This document shows positions 25,872 through 33,025 of a stretch of 38,612 bases of DNA, one piece after another. Source of the stretch: Eubacterium sp. MSJ-13 (lineage in GTDB: Bacteria; Bacillota; Clostridia; Lachnospirales; Lachnospiraceae). Each line of letters starts with the position of its first letter. Positions within the stretch are counted from its first letter, which is position 1. The stretch covers positions 1-38,612 of the forward strand of contig NZ_JAHLQE010000052.1 of NCBI RefSeq assembly GCF_018918235.1, given 5' to 3'. The notes below the pieces were generated by a model that saw only the letters and a program-made list of their open reading frames with translations, did no database searches and was not told where the DNA came from. The position numbers and the translations under genes are program-made.

Positions 25872-26327
25872 TTGACTAGTGTGAAGGTTGAAGAAATTTT
25901 TAATGATGCTTTTGTGAGTGTTTCAAGAAAGATAATTTCATTGGAACTGCATAGAAAGGTTGTTAAAAAAGTGGATTTTAAATATTTGGAGATGGTACAC
26001 ACAAGGGGGAATTTTGCATCAACTATAGTATGCGGTTTTTCTCCGTTAATGTTTGACACCATTATAAGAAATATGAATGGTGGACAGATGCCTTCAGAAG
26101 ATGAAAAGGTATTATACATAAATGAATATGTAAATATTGTATGTGGCAGGGCATTGTCTGAAATAAATAATCAGATGGGGGTTTCCTCCAGGCTTACTGT
26201 CCCCACATTATGTCTATATACTGATGAGATAAGTGTTGAGCAAGGTAAAACAGGGAATGAGATTTTATTTTATGAAACAGAGTTTGGACAAATAGAAATT
26301 TCGATTCATTATACTGTCGCAGAGTAA
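25872..26327 (+). CDS. cheX: CheX/CheC-like chemotaxis phosphatase
   Basis: A 151-residue protein with the CheC/CheX/FliY signature E-x2-N-x3-G: E85, N88 and G92 in YINEYVNIVCGRALSEIN. In CheX these Glu and Asn residues dephosphorylate CheY-P. Only one such motif is visible, as in CheX; CheC has two. The start is TTG 25872, with GAGGGGG (25858-25865) 6 bases upstream; a TTG at 25867 is out of frame and stops at once. The next gene, a CheY-like receiver, begins 26 bases after the stop, so the pair probably forms a closed phosphorylation/dephosphorylation module. Overall similarity beyond the motif is modest; a FliM/FliY-related function is an alternative. Confidence 0.75.
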   Translation: MTSVKVEEIFNDAFVSVSRKIISLELHRKVVKKVDFKYLEMVHTRGNFASTIVCGFSPLMFDTIIRNMNGGQMPSEDEKVLYINEYVNIVCGRALSEINNQMGVSSRLTVPTLCLYTDEISVEQGKTGNEILFYETEFGQIEISIHYTVAE

Positions 26328-26352
26328 TTTTTTGTCAAAAGGAGGACATAAA

Positions 26353-26736
26353 ATGGACAAAACAACTATAATTGTAGTAGATGATTCACCATTTGCTTCA
26401 AAACAGATAAAAGACCTCGTCGAGGAAAACGGATATGAAGTGATTGGTTATGCAAAAAGCGGTGAAGATGGCATAAAGATGTATGAGGAACTTCATCCTG
26501 ATATTGTTATTCTTGACATCATTATGCCGGGAATTGATGGAATAGAGACAGCGGAAATCTTAGAAAAAAGTGATCCAAATGTAACGATACTGATGCTTAG
26601 TTCATTATGTGATGCCGGAACATTGGAAGAAGTAAGAGCCATAGGTGTTAAATATCTTATACCTAAACCGTGGGAAGATGATGTATTACTTGCCACACTT
26701 GAGCTTTTAAAGAAGCAGAGAGAAGAAAGAAATTAA
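26353..26736 (+). CDS. cheY: CheY-like single-domain response regulator
   Basis: A 127-residue stand-alone receiver domain. The acidic pocket D10-D11 (IIVVDDSPFASK), phosphoacceptor D55 (DIVILDIIMPGIDG), the Ser pair S83-S84 (MLSSL) and K105 (YLIPKPW) are all present, so it should be phosphorylatable. Residue after the Lys is Pro, then Trp, as in receiver-only chemotaxis proteins. AAGGAGGA lies 6-7 bases before ATG 26353. Coupled to the CheX-like gene upstream. It likely binds the flagellar switch or acts as a phosphate sink; the kinase (CheA) is not in the window. Confidence 0.9.
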   Translation: MDKTTIIVVDDSPFASKQIKDLVEENGYEVIGYAKSGEDGIKMYEELHPDIVILDIIMPGIDGIETAEILEKSDPNVTILMLSSLCDAGTLEEVRAIGVKYLIPKPWEDDVLLATLELLKKQREERN

Positions 26737-26784
26737 AAGCATCATAAATGGTTTTTAAAACTATTTTACATTGACAAGAAAAAC

Positions 26785-26797
26785 TTTGAATATCAAA
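26785..26797. promoter_or_regulatory. FabT-like palindrome (distal)
   Basis: TTTGAATATCAAA matches the FabT/FapR-like core TTTGA-N3-TCAAA exactly. It lies in the cheY 3' region, before the terminator at 26826-26873, so its role is less clear than that of the proximal site. A TTGACA at 26771-26776 precedes it but has no matching -10. Confidence 0.35.
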
Positions 26798-26825
26798 ACA
26801 AATACCATAAAGATAATGTCAAAAC

Positions 26826-26873
26826 AAAAGAGTTGTAGTTTTTGTTAATAATTCACAAAAATACAGCTCTTTT
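26826..26873 (+). terminator. Intrinsic terminator after cheY
   Basis: A stem of about 19 bp with one bulged G: AAAAGAGTTGTAGTTTTTGT (26826-26845) against ACAAAAATACAGCTCTTTT (26855-26873). It separates the chemotaxis genes from the fatty acid operon. Confidence 0.8.
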
Positions 26874-26901
26874 ATTGTGAAAAAACACAATGAAAGTATG
26901 G

Positions 26902-26931
26902 TTGACGAATTGGTATATTTTAGAATATACT
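26902..26931 (+). promoter_or_regulatory. Main promoter of the fatty acid synthesis operon
   Basis: TTGACG (26902-26907), an 18-base spacer, TATACT (26926-26931). It lies after the cheY terminator and about 85 bases before fabT, the only good promoter seen in front of the operon. Confidence 0.62.
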
Positions 26932-26947
26932 TTTAATTGTTTGATAA

Positions 26948-26964
26948 AGTTTGATGTACAAACT
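26948..26964. promoter_or_regulatory. Putative FabT operator
   Basis: AGTTTGATGTACAAACT is a palindrome (AGTTTG and CAAACT arms) close to the streptococcal FabT box consensus ATTTGAnnnTCAAAT. It sits about 10 bases after the predicted transcription start, where bound FabT would block initiation. Autoregulation is inferred from this and from fabT being the first gene. Confidence 0.55.
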
Positions 26965-27017
26965 ATTTTGCTGAAAAATGAGAGTGAAATAGTACTGTGT
27001 TGGTAAAGGGAAAACAA

Positions 27018-27476
27018 ATGAATAATGTTTTAGGATCGATCAGTACTAATCTGATAAGATTATTTGAAAAGATTATGGAAGCTGAGGCATGCACAATAAA
27101 AAATGAATATGGTGATAAAATTTCCATGACGGAAGTTCACACCATTGCCGCGATAGGAATCGCTGAATTAAAGAGTATGAGTGAACTTGCTGCACAGTTA
27201 AATATTACTGTCGGGACACTGACAGTTGGGATAAATAACCTTGTAAAAAAAGGGTTTGTAGAACGTTATAAGACTGAGCGTGACAGAAGGGTTGTTAAGA
27301 TTGCGCTTACAAAAGAGGGTAAAAAGATATATTTATTACATGAACAGTTTCATAAAGATGTCGTATTTGCGTTAATAAAAGGACTGAATGAGAGTGAGAC
27401 GGATGTTGTTGAAAAAGCTTTGAGCAATCTGGACAGCTTTGTTGAAAAACGTTTTGAGAATGGAGAAAAAAAATGA
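27018..27476 (+). CDS. fabT: FabT-like MarR-family repressor of fatty acid synthesis
   Basis: A 152-residue MarR-type winged-helix regulator. The recognition region SMSELAAQLNITVGTLTVGI and the wing YKTERDRRVVKIALTKEGKK are evident; N- and C-terminal helices form the dimer domain. In streptococci FabT, helped by acylated ACP, represses the fab genes when fatty acids are abundant. ATG 27018 has AAAGGG 7 bases upstream; GTG 26997 is less likely. The 4-base ATGA overlap with fabH and the palindrome at 26948-26964 support the regulatory role. The effector is unproven here. Confidence 0.88.
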   Translation: MNNVLGSISTNLIRLFEKIMEAEACTIKNEYGDKISMTEVHTIAAIGIAELKSMSELAAQLNITVGTLTVGINNLVKKGFVERYKTERDRRVVKIALTKEGKKIYLLHEQFHKDVVFALIKGLNESETDVVEKALSNLDSFVEKRFENGEKK

Positions 27477-28450
27477 TAACAACCAGAATTATTTCGACAG
27501 GTGCAGATGTGCCTGAGCAGGTCATCACAAATGACGACCTGTCAAAGATAGTTGATACGAGCGATGAGTGGATAACCCAGAGAACGGGTATAAAGAAAAG
27601 ACATATATCAGCCGGAGAGAACACATCATATTTTGCTATAAATACTGCAAAACAGGTGCTTGAGAGAGCAGGAGTATCAGCGGAGGATGTTGAACTTATA
27701 ATAGTGGCAAGCGTTACAGCAGATTATGGTACACCATCACTTGCCTGTATGGTTCAAAAAGAAATAGGGGCTGTAAATGCAGTTGCATTTGATGTAAATG
27801 CAGCATGCAGTGGCTTTATGTTTGCACTTAGCATAGCTGACAAATACATAAAAACAGGTATGTATGAGAATGCCATAGTCATAGGGGCAGAGACACTCTC
27901 AAAGATAGTTGACTGGAAGGACAGGTCAACATGCGTACTGTTTGGAGACGGTTCAGGCGGTGCATATGTAGAGAAGTCTGAGGATGAGGGAATCTTAAAA
28001 GAAGAACTCGGAGCAAAGGGAGAACTTTGGGATATTCTGACACAGGGCTATGTAGGATGTTCAAATGCATTTAATGATGAACCCCGTGAAAAGGACAATC
28101 TCTGGTATGTAAATATGGATGGCAGGGCAGTATTTAAGTTTGCGACAAAAGCTGTTACAAAGAGCATAGAGAGAGTTATGGAAGAGGCAGGAGTAAAGCC
28201 TGATGAGATAAAGTATGTTGTGCCGCATCAGGCAAATGCGAGGATTGTTGACATAATTTCAAGAAAACTCGGAATAAGCCATGACAAGTGTTACATGAAT
28301 ATGGCTGAATATGGAAATACTTCATCAGCAAGTATTCCTATTGTATTAAACGAGTTAAATGAAAAGGGACTTATTGAGAGGGGTGACAAGCTTCTTCTCA
28401 CAGGTTTCGGTGGTGGAATGACTTGGGGAACCATGCTTATTTCATGGTAA
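27473..28450 (+). CDS. fabH: Beta-ketoacyl-ACP synthase III
   Basis: Starts fatty acid synthesis by condensing acetyl-CoA (or a branched acyl-CoA) with malonyl-ACP. In the 325-residue thiolase-fold enzyme the catalytic triad is complete: C112 in NAACSGFMFA, H252 in VVPHQANARI and N282 in EYGNTSSAS. The N-terminal RTGIKKRHIS and the C-terminal FGGGMTWGTMLISW are standard FabH. Its start overlaps the fabT stop (ATGA), so expression is coupled to the regulator. Confidence 0.97.
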   Translation: MITTRIISTGADVPEQVITNDDLSKIVDTSDEWITQRTGIKKRHISAGENTSYFAINTAKQVLERAGVSAEDVELIIVASVTADYGTPSLACMVQKEIGAVNAVAFDVNAACSGFMFALSIADKYIKTGMYENAIVIGAETLSKIVDWKDRSTCVLFGDGSGGAYVEKSEDEGILKEELGAKGELWDILTQGYVGCSNAFNDEPREKDNLWYVNMDGRAVFKFATKAVTKSIERVMEEAGVKPDEIKYVVPHQANARIVDIISRKLGISHDKCYMNMAEYGNTSSASIPIVLNELNEKGLIERGDKLLLTGFGGGMTWGTMLISW

Positions 28451-28523
28451 AAGGTTATAAGAGGATTTTAAATCTTCATAACAAAAAATATATATATTTA
28501 ATCTATTTTTAGGAGGAAAAACC

Positions 28524-28748
28524 ATGGTATTTGAGAAAATCAGAGAGATTATTGCTGAGCAGACAGGTAAGGATGTTGATGAAATCACATTAGAGACAAA
28601 TGTAAAAGAGGATCTTGATGCAGATTCTTTAGATTTATTCCAGATCATCAATGATATTGAAGATGAGTTTGATGTATCAGTTGAGGATCCTGAGTCAATC
28701 GTTACAGTTCAGGATGCAGTTGATTTTGTAGAAAGCCACAAGAACTAG
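28524..28748 (+). CDS. acpP: Acyl carrier protein
   Basis: A small, strongly acidic 74-residue four-helix protein that carries acyl chains on a 4'-phosphopantetheine arm attached to S35, in the invariant DADSLDLFQ motif. AGGAGG lies 7-8 bases before ATG 28524. It follows fabH by about 70 bases, in a gap that contains an imperfect stem (GTTAT...ATAAC) and no clear promoter. Codon use is that of a highly expressed gene. It is the substrate carrier for all fab enzymes of this operon. Confidence 0.97.
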   Translation: MVFEKIREIIAEQTGKDVDEITLETNVKEDLDADSLDLFQIINDIEDEFDVSVEDPESIVTVQDAVDFVESHKN

Positions 28749-28906
28749 TGGAAGCACAGAACGGTTGCAAATAGTATGGGAGGCGGCGCTGGAAGTTGAT
28801 AAGATTTATTTACTTGCTGGCGCTATCTCTTTACTTTTTTTGATAGAAATTATTGGATTTTTTAGAATTAAATGGATTTTATTTCTGAAGATGGAGGAAA
28901 TTGCAG
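28749..28906 (+). other. acpP-fabD gap lacking fabK
   Basis: In FabT-led operons of streptococci and many clostridia the enoyl-ACP reductase gene fabK lies here. The 158 bases hold none, and I see no translated similarity to FabK. A TTG-initiated frame at 28765 would give a hydrophobic segment (IYLLAGAISLLFLIEIIGFF), but it runs into fabD out of frame and I do not call it a gene. Confidence 0.6.
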
Positions 28907-29845
28907 ATGAAAACAGTATTTATGTTCAGCGGTCAGGGTGCACAGTATGCAGGCATGGGAAAAGACCTGTATGAAAACTATGCCGTTGCAAAAGAAGTAT
29001 TTGACAGAGCAGATGAGGTTTTGGGATATTCGATAAAGGATATATGTTTTTCTGATGAGGAAAAACTCGGACTTACAGAGTTTACACAGCCTGCCATTCT
29101 CACAATGAGTATTGCGGCTATGAGGGTCTTACAGGAAAACGGTATAAATGCTGATATGACAGCGGGACTTAGTCTTGGTGAGTATTCAGCACTTGTTGCG
29201 AGTGGTGCGATGAAGTTTGAGGAAGCCGTAGCACTTGTACAGAAAAGAGGAAAATTTATGTCAGAAGCCGTTCCGGCAGGGAAAGGCGGAATGTTTGCAA
29301 TAATAGGTCTTGATACTGCACTTGTGGAGGAAGCCTGCGAGGAGGCAGTTAAAGAGATTGGCGGAGTAGCTGTTCCTGCAAATTATAATGCACCGGGGCA
29401 GATAGTCATCGGTGGAGATGCGGCTACAGTTGAGAGAGCAGGGGAGATAGCAAAAGAAAAGGGAGCGAAAATGGCAGTCAAACTTAAAGTGAGTGGTCCG
29501 TTCCACACAAGTCTTTTGCAGCCGGCAGCAGACAAGCTTTTGCCGGAGCTTGAAAAGATGAACATAGGAAAGATGGAAATTCCTGTTTATACAAATGTGA
29601 CAGCAGAAGTGTTAAAGAGTGAGAGTGATATAGTTCCTACACTTGCAAAGCAGGTCGTATCGCCTGTCAGATGGGAACACATAATCAGAAATATGTATGA
29701 TGCGGGGGCAGATACATTTATTGAATTGGGACCGGGAAAAACTCTTTGTGGATTTGTAAAGAGAACGGTTAAGGGAATCGTCAATGTGAATGTTGAGGAT
29801 ACGGCTTCACTTGAGAAGGCACTTTTAAAAATCAGGAAAGATTGA
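28907..29845 (+). CDS. fabD: Malonyl-CoA:ACP transacylase
   Basis: Moves malonate from CoA to ACP to feed chain elongation. The 312-residue protein starts MKTVFMFSGQGAQYAGMGKD. The nucleophile S89 lies in AGLSLGEYSAL, the carboxylate-binding arginine R114 in QKRGKFM, and the catalytic H200 in SGPFHTSLL; all are present. ATG 28907 is preferred, with GGAGG (28893-28897) 9 bases upstream, over TTG 28901. fabG follows after only 15 bases. Confidence 0.96.
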   Translation: MKTVFMFSGQGAQYAGMGKDLYENYAVAKEVFDRADEVLGYSIKDICFSDEEKLGLTEFTQPAILTMSIAAMRVLQENGINADMTAGLSLGEYSALVASGAMKFEEAVALVQKRGKFMSEAVPAGKGGMFAIIGLDTALVEEACEEAVKEIGGVAVPANYNAPGQIVIGGDAATVERAGEIAKEKGAKMAVKLKVSGPFHTSLLQPAADKLLPELEKMNIGKMEIPVYTNVTAEVLKSESDIVPTLAKQVVSPVRWEHIIRNMYDAGADTFIELGPGKTLCGFVKRTVKGIVNVNVEDTASLEKALLKIRKD

Positions 29846-29860
29846 GTTTGGAGGGATAGA

Positions 29861-30589
29861 ATGTTAGAAGGAAAGACAGTGATTGTGACGGGTGCTGCTA
29901 AGGGTATCGGTAAGGCGATTGCGGTTGCTTTTGCCAAGGAGGGCTGCAATATAGTTCTCAATTATCACAGCAGTGTGTCTGATGATACTATTAAGGAGAT
30001 TGAGGCGCAGGGTGTTAAATGTATGCCTGTTCAGGGGGATGTGAGTGATTTTGATTTTGCAAAAAATCTTATCAAGGATGTGAAAAAAGAGTTTGGTTCT
30101 GTTGATGTGCTTGTGAATAATGCAGGTATCACAAAGGATATGCTTCTTATGAGAATGTCTGAGGAACAGTTTGATTCTGTTATCAATACAAATCTTAAGG
30201 GTTCTTTCAATATGATCCGTCATGCGAGCAGTGTTATGCTAAAGCAGAGAAGCGGTGCGATAATAAATATGTCATCGGTTTCAGGTGTTGCAGGAAATAT
30301 AGGTCAGGCGAATTATGCGGCTTCTAAGGCAGGTATTATCGGTCTTACTAAAGCGACGGCAAAAGAGTTTGCACAGAGGGGAATTACATGTAATGCTATA
30401 GCTCCGGGATTTATCGAGACAGACATGACAGCAGTTCTGGCTGATGAGACAAAAGAAGCTATACTTAGTTCTATTCCGCTCGGTAAGGCAGGAAAGCCTG
30501 AGGATGTTGCAAGTGCAGTAGTATTTTTGGCAAAGAACAGATACATTACGGGACAGGTCTTAAATGTAGACGGCGGCATGATAATGTAG
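29861..30589 (+). CDS. fabG: 3-oxoacyl-ACP reductase
   Basis: NADPH-dependent short-chain dehydrogenase that reduces beta-ketoacyl-ACP in each elongation cycle. The 242-residue Rossmann protein has the TGAAKGIGKAIA cofactor motif (10-21), NNAG (87-90), the catalytic S139, Y152 and K156 (NYAASKAG), and the C-terminal GQVLNVDGGM. A TTGGAGGGA Shine-Dalgarno lies before ATG 29861, 15 bases after fabD. The location in the operon makes FabG much more likely than another SDR. Confidence 0.97.
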   Translation: MLEGKTVIVTGAAKGIGKAIAVAFAKEGCNIVLNYHSSVSDDTIKEIEAQGVKCMPVQGDVSDFDFAKNLIKDVKKEFGSVDVLVNNAGITKDMLLMRMSEEQFDSVINTNLKGSFNMIRHASSVMLKQRSGAIINMSSVSGVAGNIGQANYAASKAGIIGLTKATAKEFAQRGITCNAIAPGFIETDMTAVLADETKEAILSSIPLGKAGKPEDVASAVVFLAKNRYITGQVLNVDGGMIM

Positions 30590-30602
30590 TAATTATATAG
30601 AT

Positions 30603-30645
30603 TATCGCAGGATTTAAAACAAAAATTTTGCGATATAAGTTGAGT
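30603..30645 (+). other. Stem-loop after fabG
   Basis: TATCGCA and TGCGATA pair across an A/T-rich loop shortly after the fabG stop. There is no U-tract. It is the first of two hairpins in the 157-base fabG-fabF gap. Confidence 0.4.
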
Positions 30646-30695
30646 AATAGAAGTTATTGTTAAAAATAAAATGACAGATACTTAGAAATTGAAAC

Positions 30696-30730
30696 CAGTT
30701 CAGGTATGGTGTGTTTGCCGTACCGGACTG
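30696..30730 (+). promoter_or_regulatory. Strong hairpin just upstream of fabF
   Basis: CAGTTCAGGTATGG (30696-30709) pairs with CCGTACCGGACTG (30718-30730) over 13 pairs, with one bulged A and two G-U. It ends 6 bases before the GAGGG ribosome binding site of fabF. It could protect a processed mRNA end or modulate fabF translation; there is no U-tract for termination. Confidence 0.5.
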
Positions 30731-30746
30731 TAGAAACGAGGGAATT

Positions 30747-31988
30747 ATGGCAAGAAGATGTGTTATAACCGGTATGGGTGTTGTAAGCCCGCTTGGAAGT
30801 ACAGTGGACAGTATGTGGGAAAATGCCAAAAATGGTGTTTGTGGCATTGAAAATATAACAAAGTTTGATACAACAGATTTCAAGGTAAAAGTGGCAGGTG
30901 AAGTCAGGGATTTTGATGCAGAAAAGTATATGACGAAAAAGGACATCAAGAGAAACGATCCTTTTGCCGTATATGCTATGGGTGCTGCTGTTCAGGCTAT
31001 GGATGACAGCGGTATAGATATGGAAAAAGAGGATGCTTCAAGAGTAGGTGTTATCTTTGGCTCGGGTGTCGGCGGTCTTGGAACGATGCAGCAGCAGGTT
31101 ACAAGAATGAATGAAAAAGGACCTTCAAGAGTTTCGCCTATGTTTATACCAATGACGATAGGAAATATGGCAGCAGGAAATATTGCTATAAGATTTGGTG
31201 CAAAGGGAATAAATGAAGATATAGTTACAGCCTGTGCAACTGCTACGAGCAGTATCGGTGCGGCTTTTAGAAATATCATTCATGGATATGCTGATGTTAT
31301 CATCACAGGCGGTGCTGAGGCAGGTCTTTGTGAGATAGGTATCGCAGGATTTACAAATCTTACGGCACTTTCAACAAATCCTGATCCAAAGGATGCGTGT
31401 AAGCCTTTTGATAAGAATAGAGATGGTTTCGTGCTCGGTGATGGTGCGGGAGCACTTGTGGTTGAGGAACTTGAACACGCACTTGCAAGAAATGCAACTA
31501 TATATGGAGAGATTGTTGGATACGGTGCAACAAGTGATGCATATCACATCACACTTCCGGAAAAGACAGGAGCAGGTGCGGCAAAGGCAATGGAGCTTGC
31601 AATGGAAGAAGCTGGAATAAAACCGGAGCAAGTTTCATATATAAATGCACATGGAACAAGTACACCGGCAAACGACTCAACAGAGACAAATGCCATTAAA
31701 CTTGCATTTGGTGATGCGGCAAAAGATGTTGCTATCAGTTCTACAAAGTCAATGACAGGACATTTACTCGGAGCGGCAGGAGCAGTTGAGGCGGTAATGT
31801 GTGTTAAGGCATTACAGGAGGATATACTCCCACCGACAATAAATTATAAGACACCTGATGAGGAATGTGACCTTGATTATATTCCAAATGAGGCAAGAAA
31901 GGTTGAAAAAGCTGAATATGCGTTGTCAAATTCACTTGGATTTGGCGGACATAATGCGGTGCTCTGTTTTAAAAAGTGGGGGGAATAG
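30747..31988 (+). CDS. fabF: Beta-ketoacyl-ACP synthase II
   Basis: Condenses malonyl-ACP with growing acyl-ACP. The 413-residue thiolase-fold enzyme has the C-H-H triad C163 (TACATATSSIG), H302 (NAHGTSTPAND) and H339 (STKSMTGHLLGAAG), with K334. The N-terminal RRCVITGMGVVSPLG and the C-terminal NSLGFGGHNAVLCFK are typical. ATG 30747 follows ACGAGGGA; a longer in-frame start at 30711 lies within the hairpin and is rejected. accB starts one base after its stop, so the two are coupled. Confidence 0.97.
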   Translation: MARRCVITGMGVVSPLGSTVDSMWENAKNGVCGIENITKFDTTDFKVKVAGEVRDFDAEKYMTKKDIKRNDPFAVYAMGAAVQAMDDSGIDMEKEDASRVGVIFGSGVGGLGTMQQQVTRMNEKGPSRVSPMFIPMTIGNMAAGNIAIRFGAKGINEDIVTACATATSSIGAAFRNIIHGYADVIITGGAEAGLCEIGIAGFTNLTALSTNPDPKDACKPFDKNRDGFVLGDGAGALVVEELEHALARNATIYGEIVGYGATSDAYHITLPEKTGAGAAKAMELAMEEAGIKPEQVSYINAHGTSTPANDSTETNAIKLAFGDAAKDVAISSTKSMTGHLLGAAGAVEAVMCVKALQEDILPPTINYKTPDEECDLDYIPNEARKVEKAEYALSNSLGFGGHNAVLCFKKWGE

Positions 31989-31989
31989 T

Positions 31990-32490
31990 ATGAAATTTGA
32001 TGAAGTTAAGGAACTTATCGCTATCTTTGAAAAAAGCGATATGGGCGAGATGGAGATAAAACTTGACGGTGACAGTGTGCATCTTGGAAGAAATGCTTCA
32101 TTTTCAGTTGGAAACAGCGAAACTGAGACAGTAAAGACAGTCATAACGGGAGCAGAAAATGGTATGGTATCAGCGGTACAGACAAATGGTGCAGTTTCTG
32201 ATGAGGCTGATGTAAATCAGACTTCAGGCAAGGAAGCAGACAGTGTGTCAGAAGATGATAAGCTTGTAACAGCACCTATCGTTGGAACATACTATCAAAG
32301 TCAGGCACCTGATAAGCCGCCTTTTGTAAAAGTCGGTGATACGGTTGCTGAAGGTGATGTTGTATGTATCATCGAAGCAATGAAGTTTATGAATGAAGTT
32401 GTAAGTGAAGTAAGCGGAAAAATAGTTGAAGTTCTTGTAGAGGACGGAGAGTTTGTTGAGTTCGGACAGCCGCTTTTCAGAGTTCAGTAG
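31990..32490 (+). CDS. accB: Biotin carboxyl carrier protein of acetyl-CoA carboxylase
   Basis: Carries biotin between the AccC carboxylase and the AccAD transferase. The 166-residue chain has an N-terminal helical region (1-35), an Asn/Thr/Ser/acidic linker (36-90), and the C-terminal biotinyl domain with VTAPIVGTYYQSQAPDKPPF and the target lysine K132 in CIIEAMKFMNEV. The motif reads MKF where MKL is usual, a tolerated change. The GGGGGG at the end of fabF serves as Shine-Dalgarno for ATG 31990. Confidence 0.96.
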   Translation: MKFDEVKELIAIFEKSDMGEMEIKLDGDSVHLGRNASFSVGNSETETVKTVITGAENGMVSAVQTNGAVSDEADVNQTSGKEADSVSEDDKLVTAPIVGTYYQSQAPDKPPFVKVGDTVAEGDVVCIIEAMKFMNEVVSEVSGKIVEVLVEDGEFVEFGQPLFRVQ

Positions 32491-32493
32491 AAA

Positions 32494-32554
32494 GCACAAA
32501 AAGTTTTTTTATAAAAATTTAGAATGAAAAAAGCATATATGCAAGTTTTTGTGC
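32494..32554 (+). other. Nested stem-loop between accB and fabZ
   Basis: GCACAAAAA (32494-32502) pairs with TTTTTGTGC (32546-32554), enclosing a second T-run/A-run stem and the self-complementary GCATATATGC (32533-32542). It starts 4 bases after accB's stop codon. It may be a processing or attenuation structure inside the operon; there is no experimental handle in the sequence. Confidence 0.45.
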
Positions 32555-32586
32555 AGGAGCAGAGATAGAATAGGAGTAAATTTAAA

Positions 32587-33012
32587 ATGGCAATGGATAT
32601 TAAGGAAATTATGAGTATCATCCCTCACAGACAGCCGTTTCTTCTTATCGACAGAGTGGAGGAGATAGTCGAGGGCGAGTCGGTTACTGCAATCAAGAAT
32701 GTTACATATAATGAGCCGTTTTTTGCGGGACATTTTCCAAGCGAGCCTGTAATGCCGGGGGTTCTTATTGTTGAAGCTATGGCACAGGCAGGGGCAGTAG
32801 CTATATTATCTATGGATGAGTTTAAGGGAAAGACAGCTTATTTTGGTGGAATAAATAAAGCTAAATTCAAGAAGAAAGTTGTTCCGGGAGATACGCTCCG
32901 CCTTGAAGTTAAGATTGAAAAACTTAAGAAAAATGCAGGTATCGGACAGGGTACGGCTTATGTAGGTGACAAGGTGGCAGCACAGGCAGAACTTGTATTT
33001 ATGATTGGTTAG
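32587..33012 (+). CDS. fabZ: 3-hydroxyacyl-ACP dehydratase
   Basis: Dehydrates beta-hydroxyacyl-ACP to trans-2-enoyl-ACP. The 141-residue hot-dog-fold enzyme has the catalytic H49 in [15 protein letters not shown] and E63 in [11 protein letters not shown], and starts with the typical [18 protein letters not shown]. The ribosome binding site is TAGGAGT before ATG 32587. accC begins 13 bases after its stop. FabZ is the only dehydratase in the operon; isomerase-type unsaturation (FabM or FabN) is not encoded here. Confidence 0.97.
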   Translation: MAMDIKEIMSIIPHRQPFLLIDRVEEIVEGESVTAIKNVTYNEPFFAGHFPSEPVMPGVLIVEAMAQAGAVAILSMDEFKGKTAYFGGINKAKFKKKVVPGDTLRLEVKIEKLKKNAGIGQGTAYVGDKVAAQAELVFMIG

Positions 33013-33025
33013 AGGTGAAAACTTT

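Noticed and set aside
28765-28974. A TTG-initiated 69-residue frame between acpP and fabD with one hydrophobic segment
   Set aside because: No proper ribosome binding site, runs out of frame into fabD, and the hydrophobicity follows from T-rich intergenic DNA.
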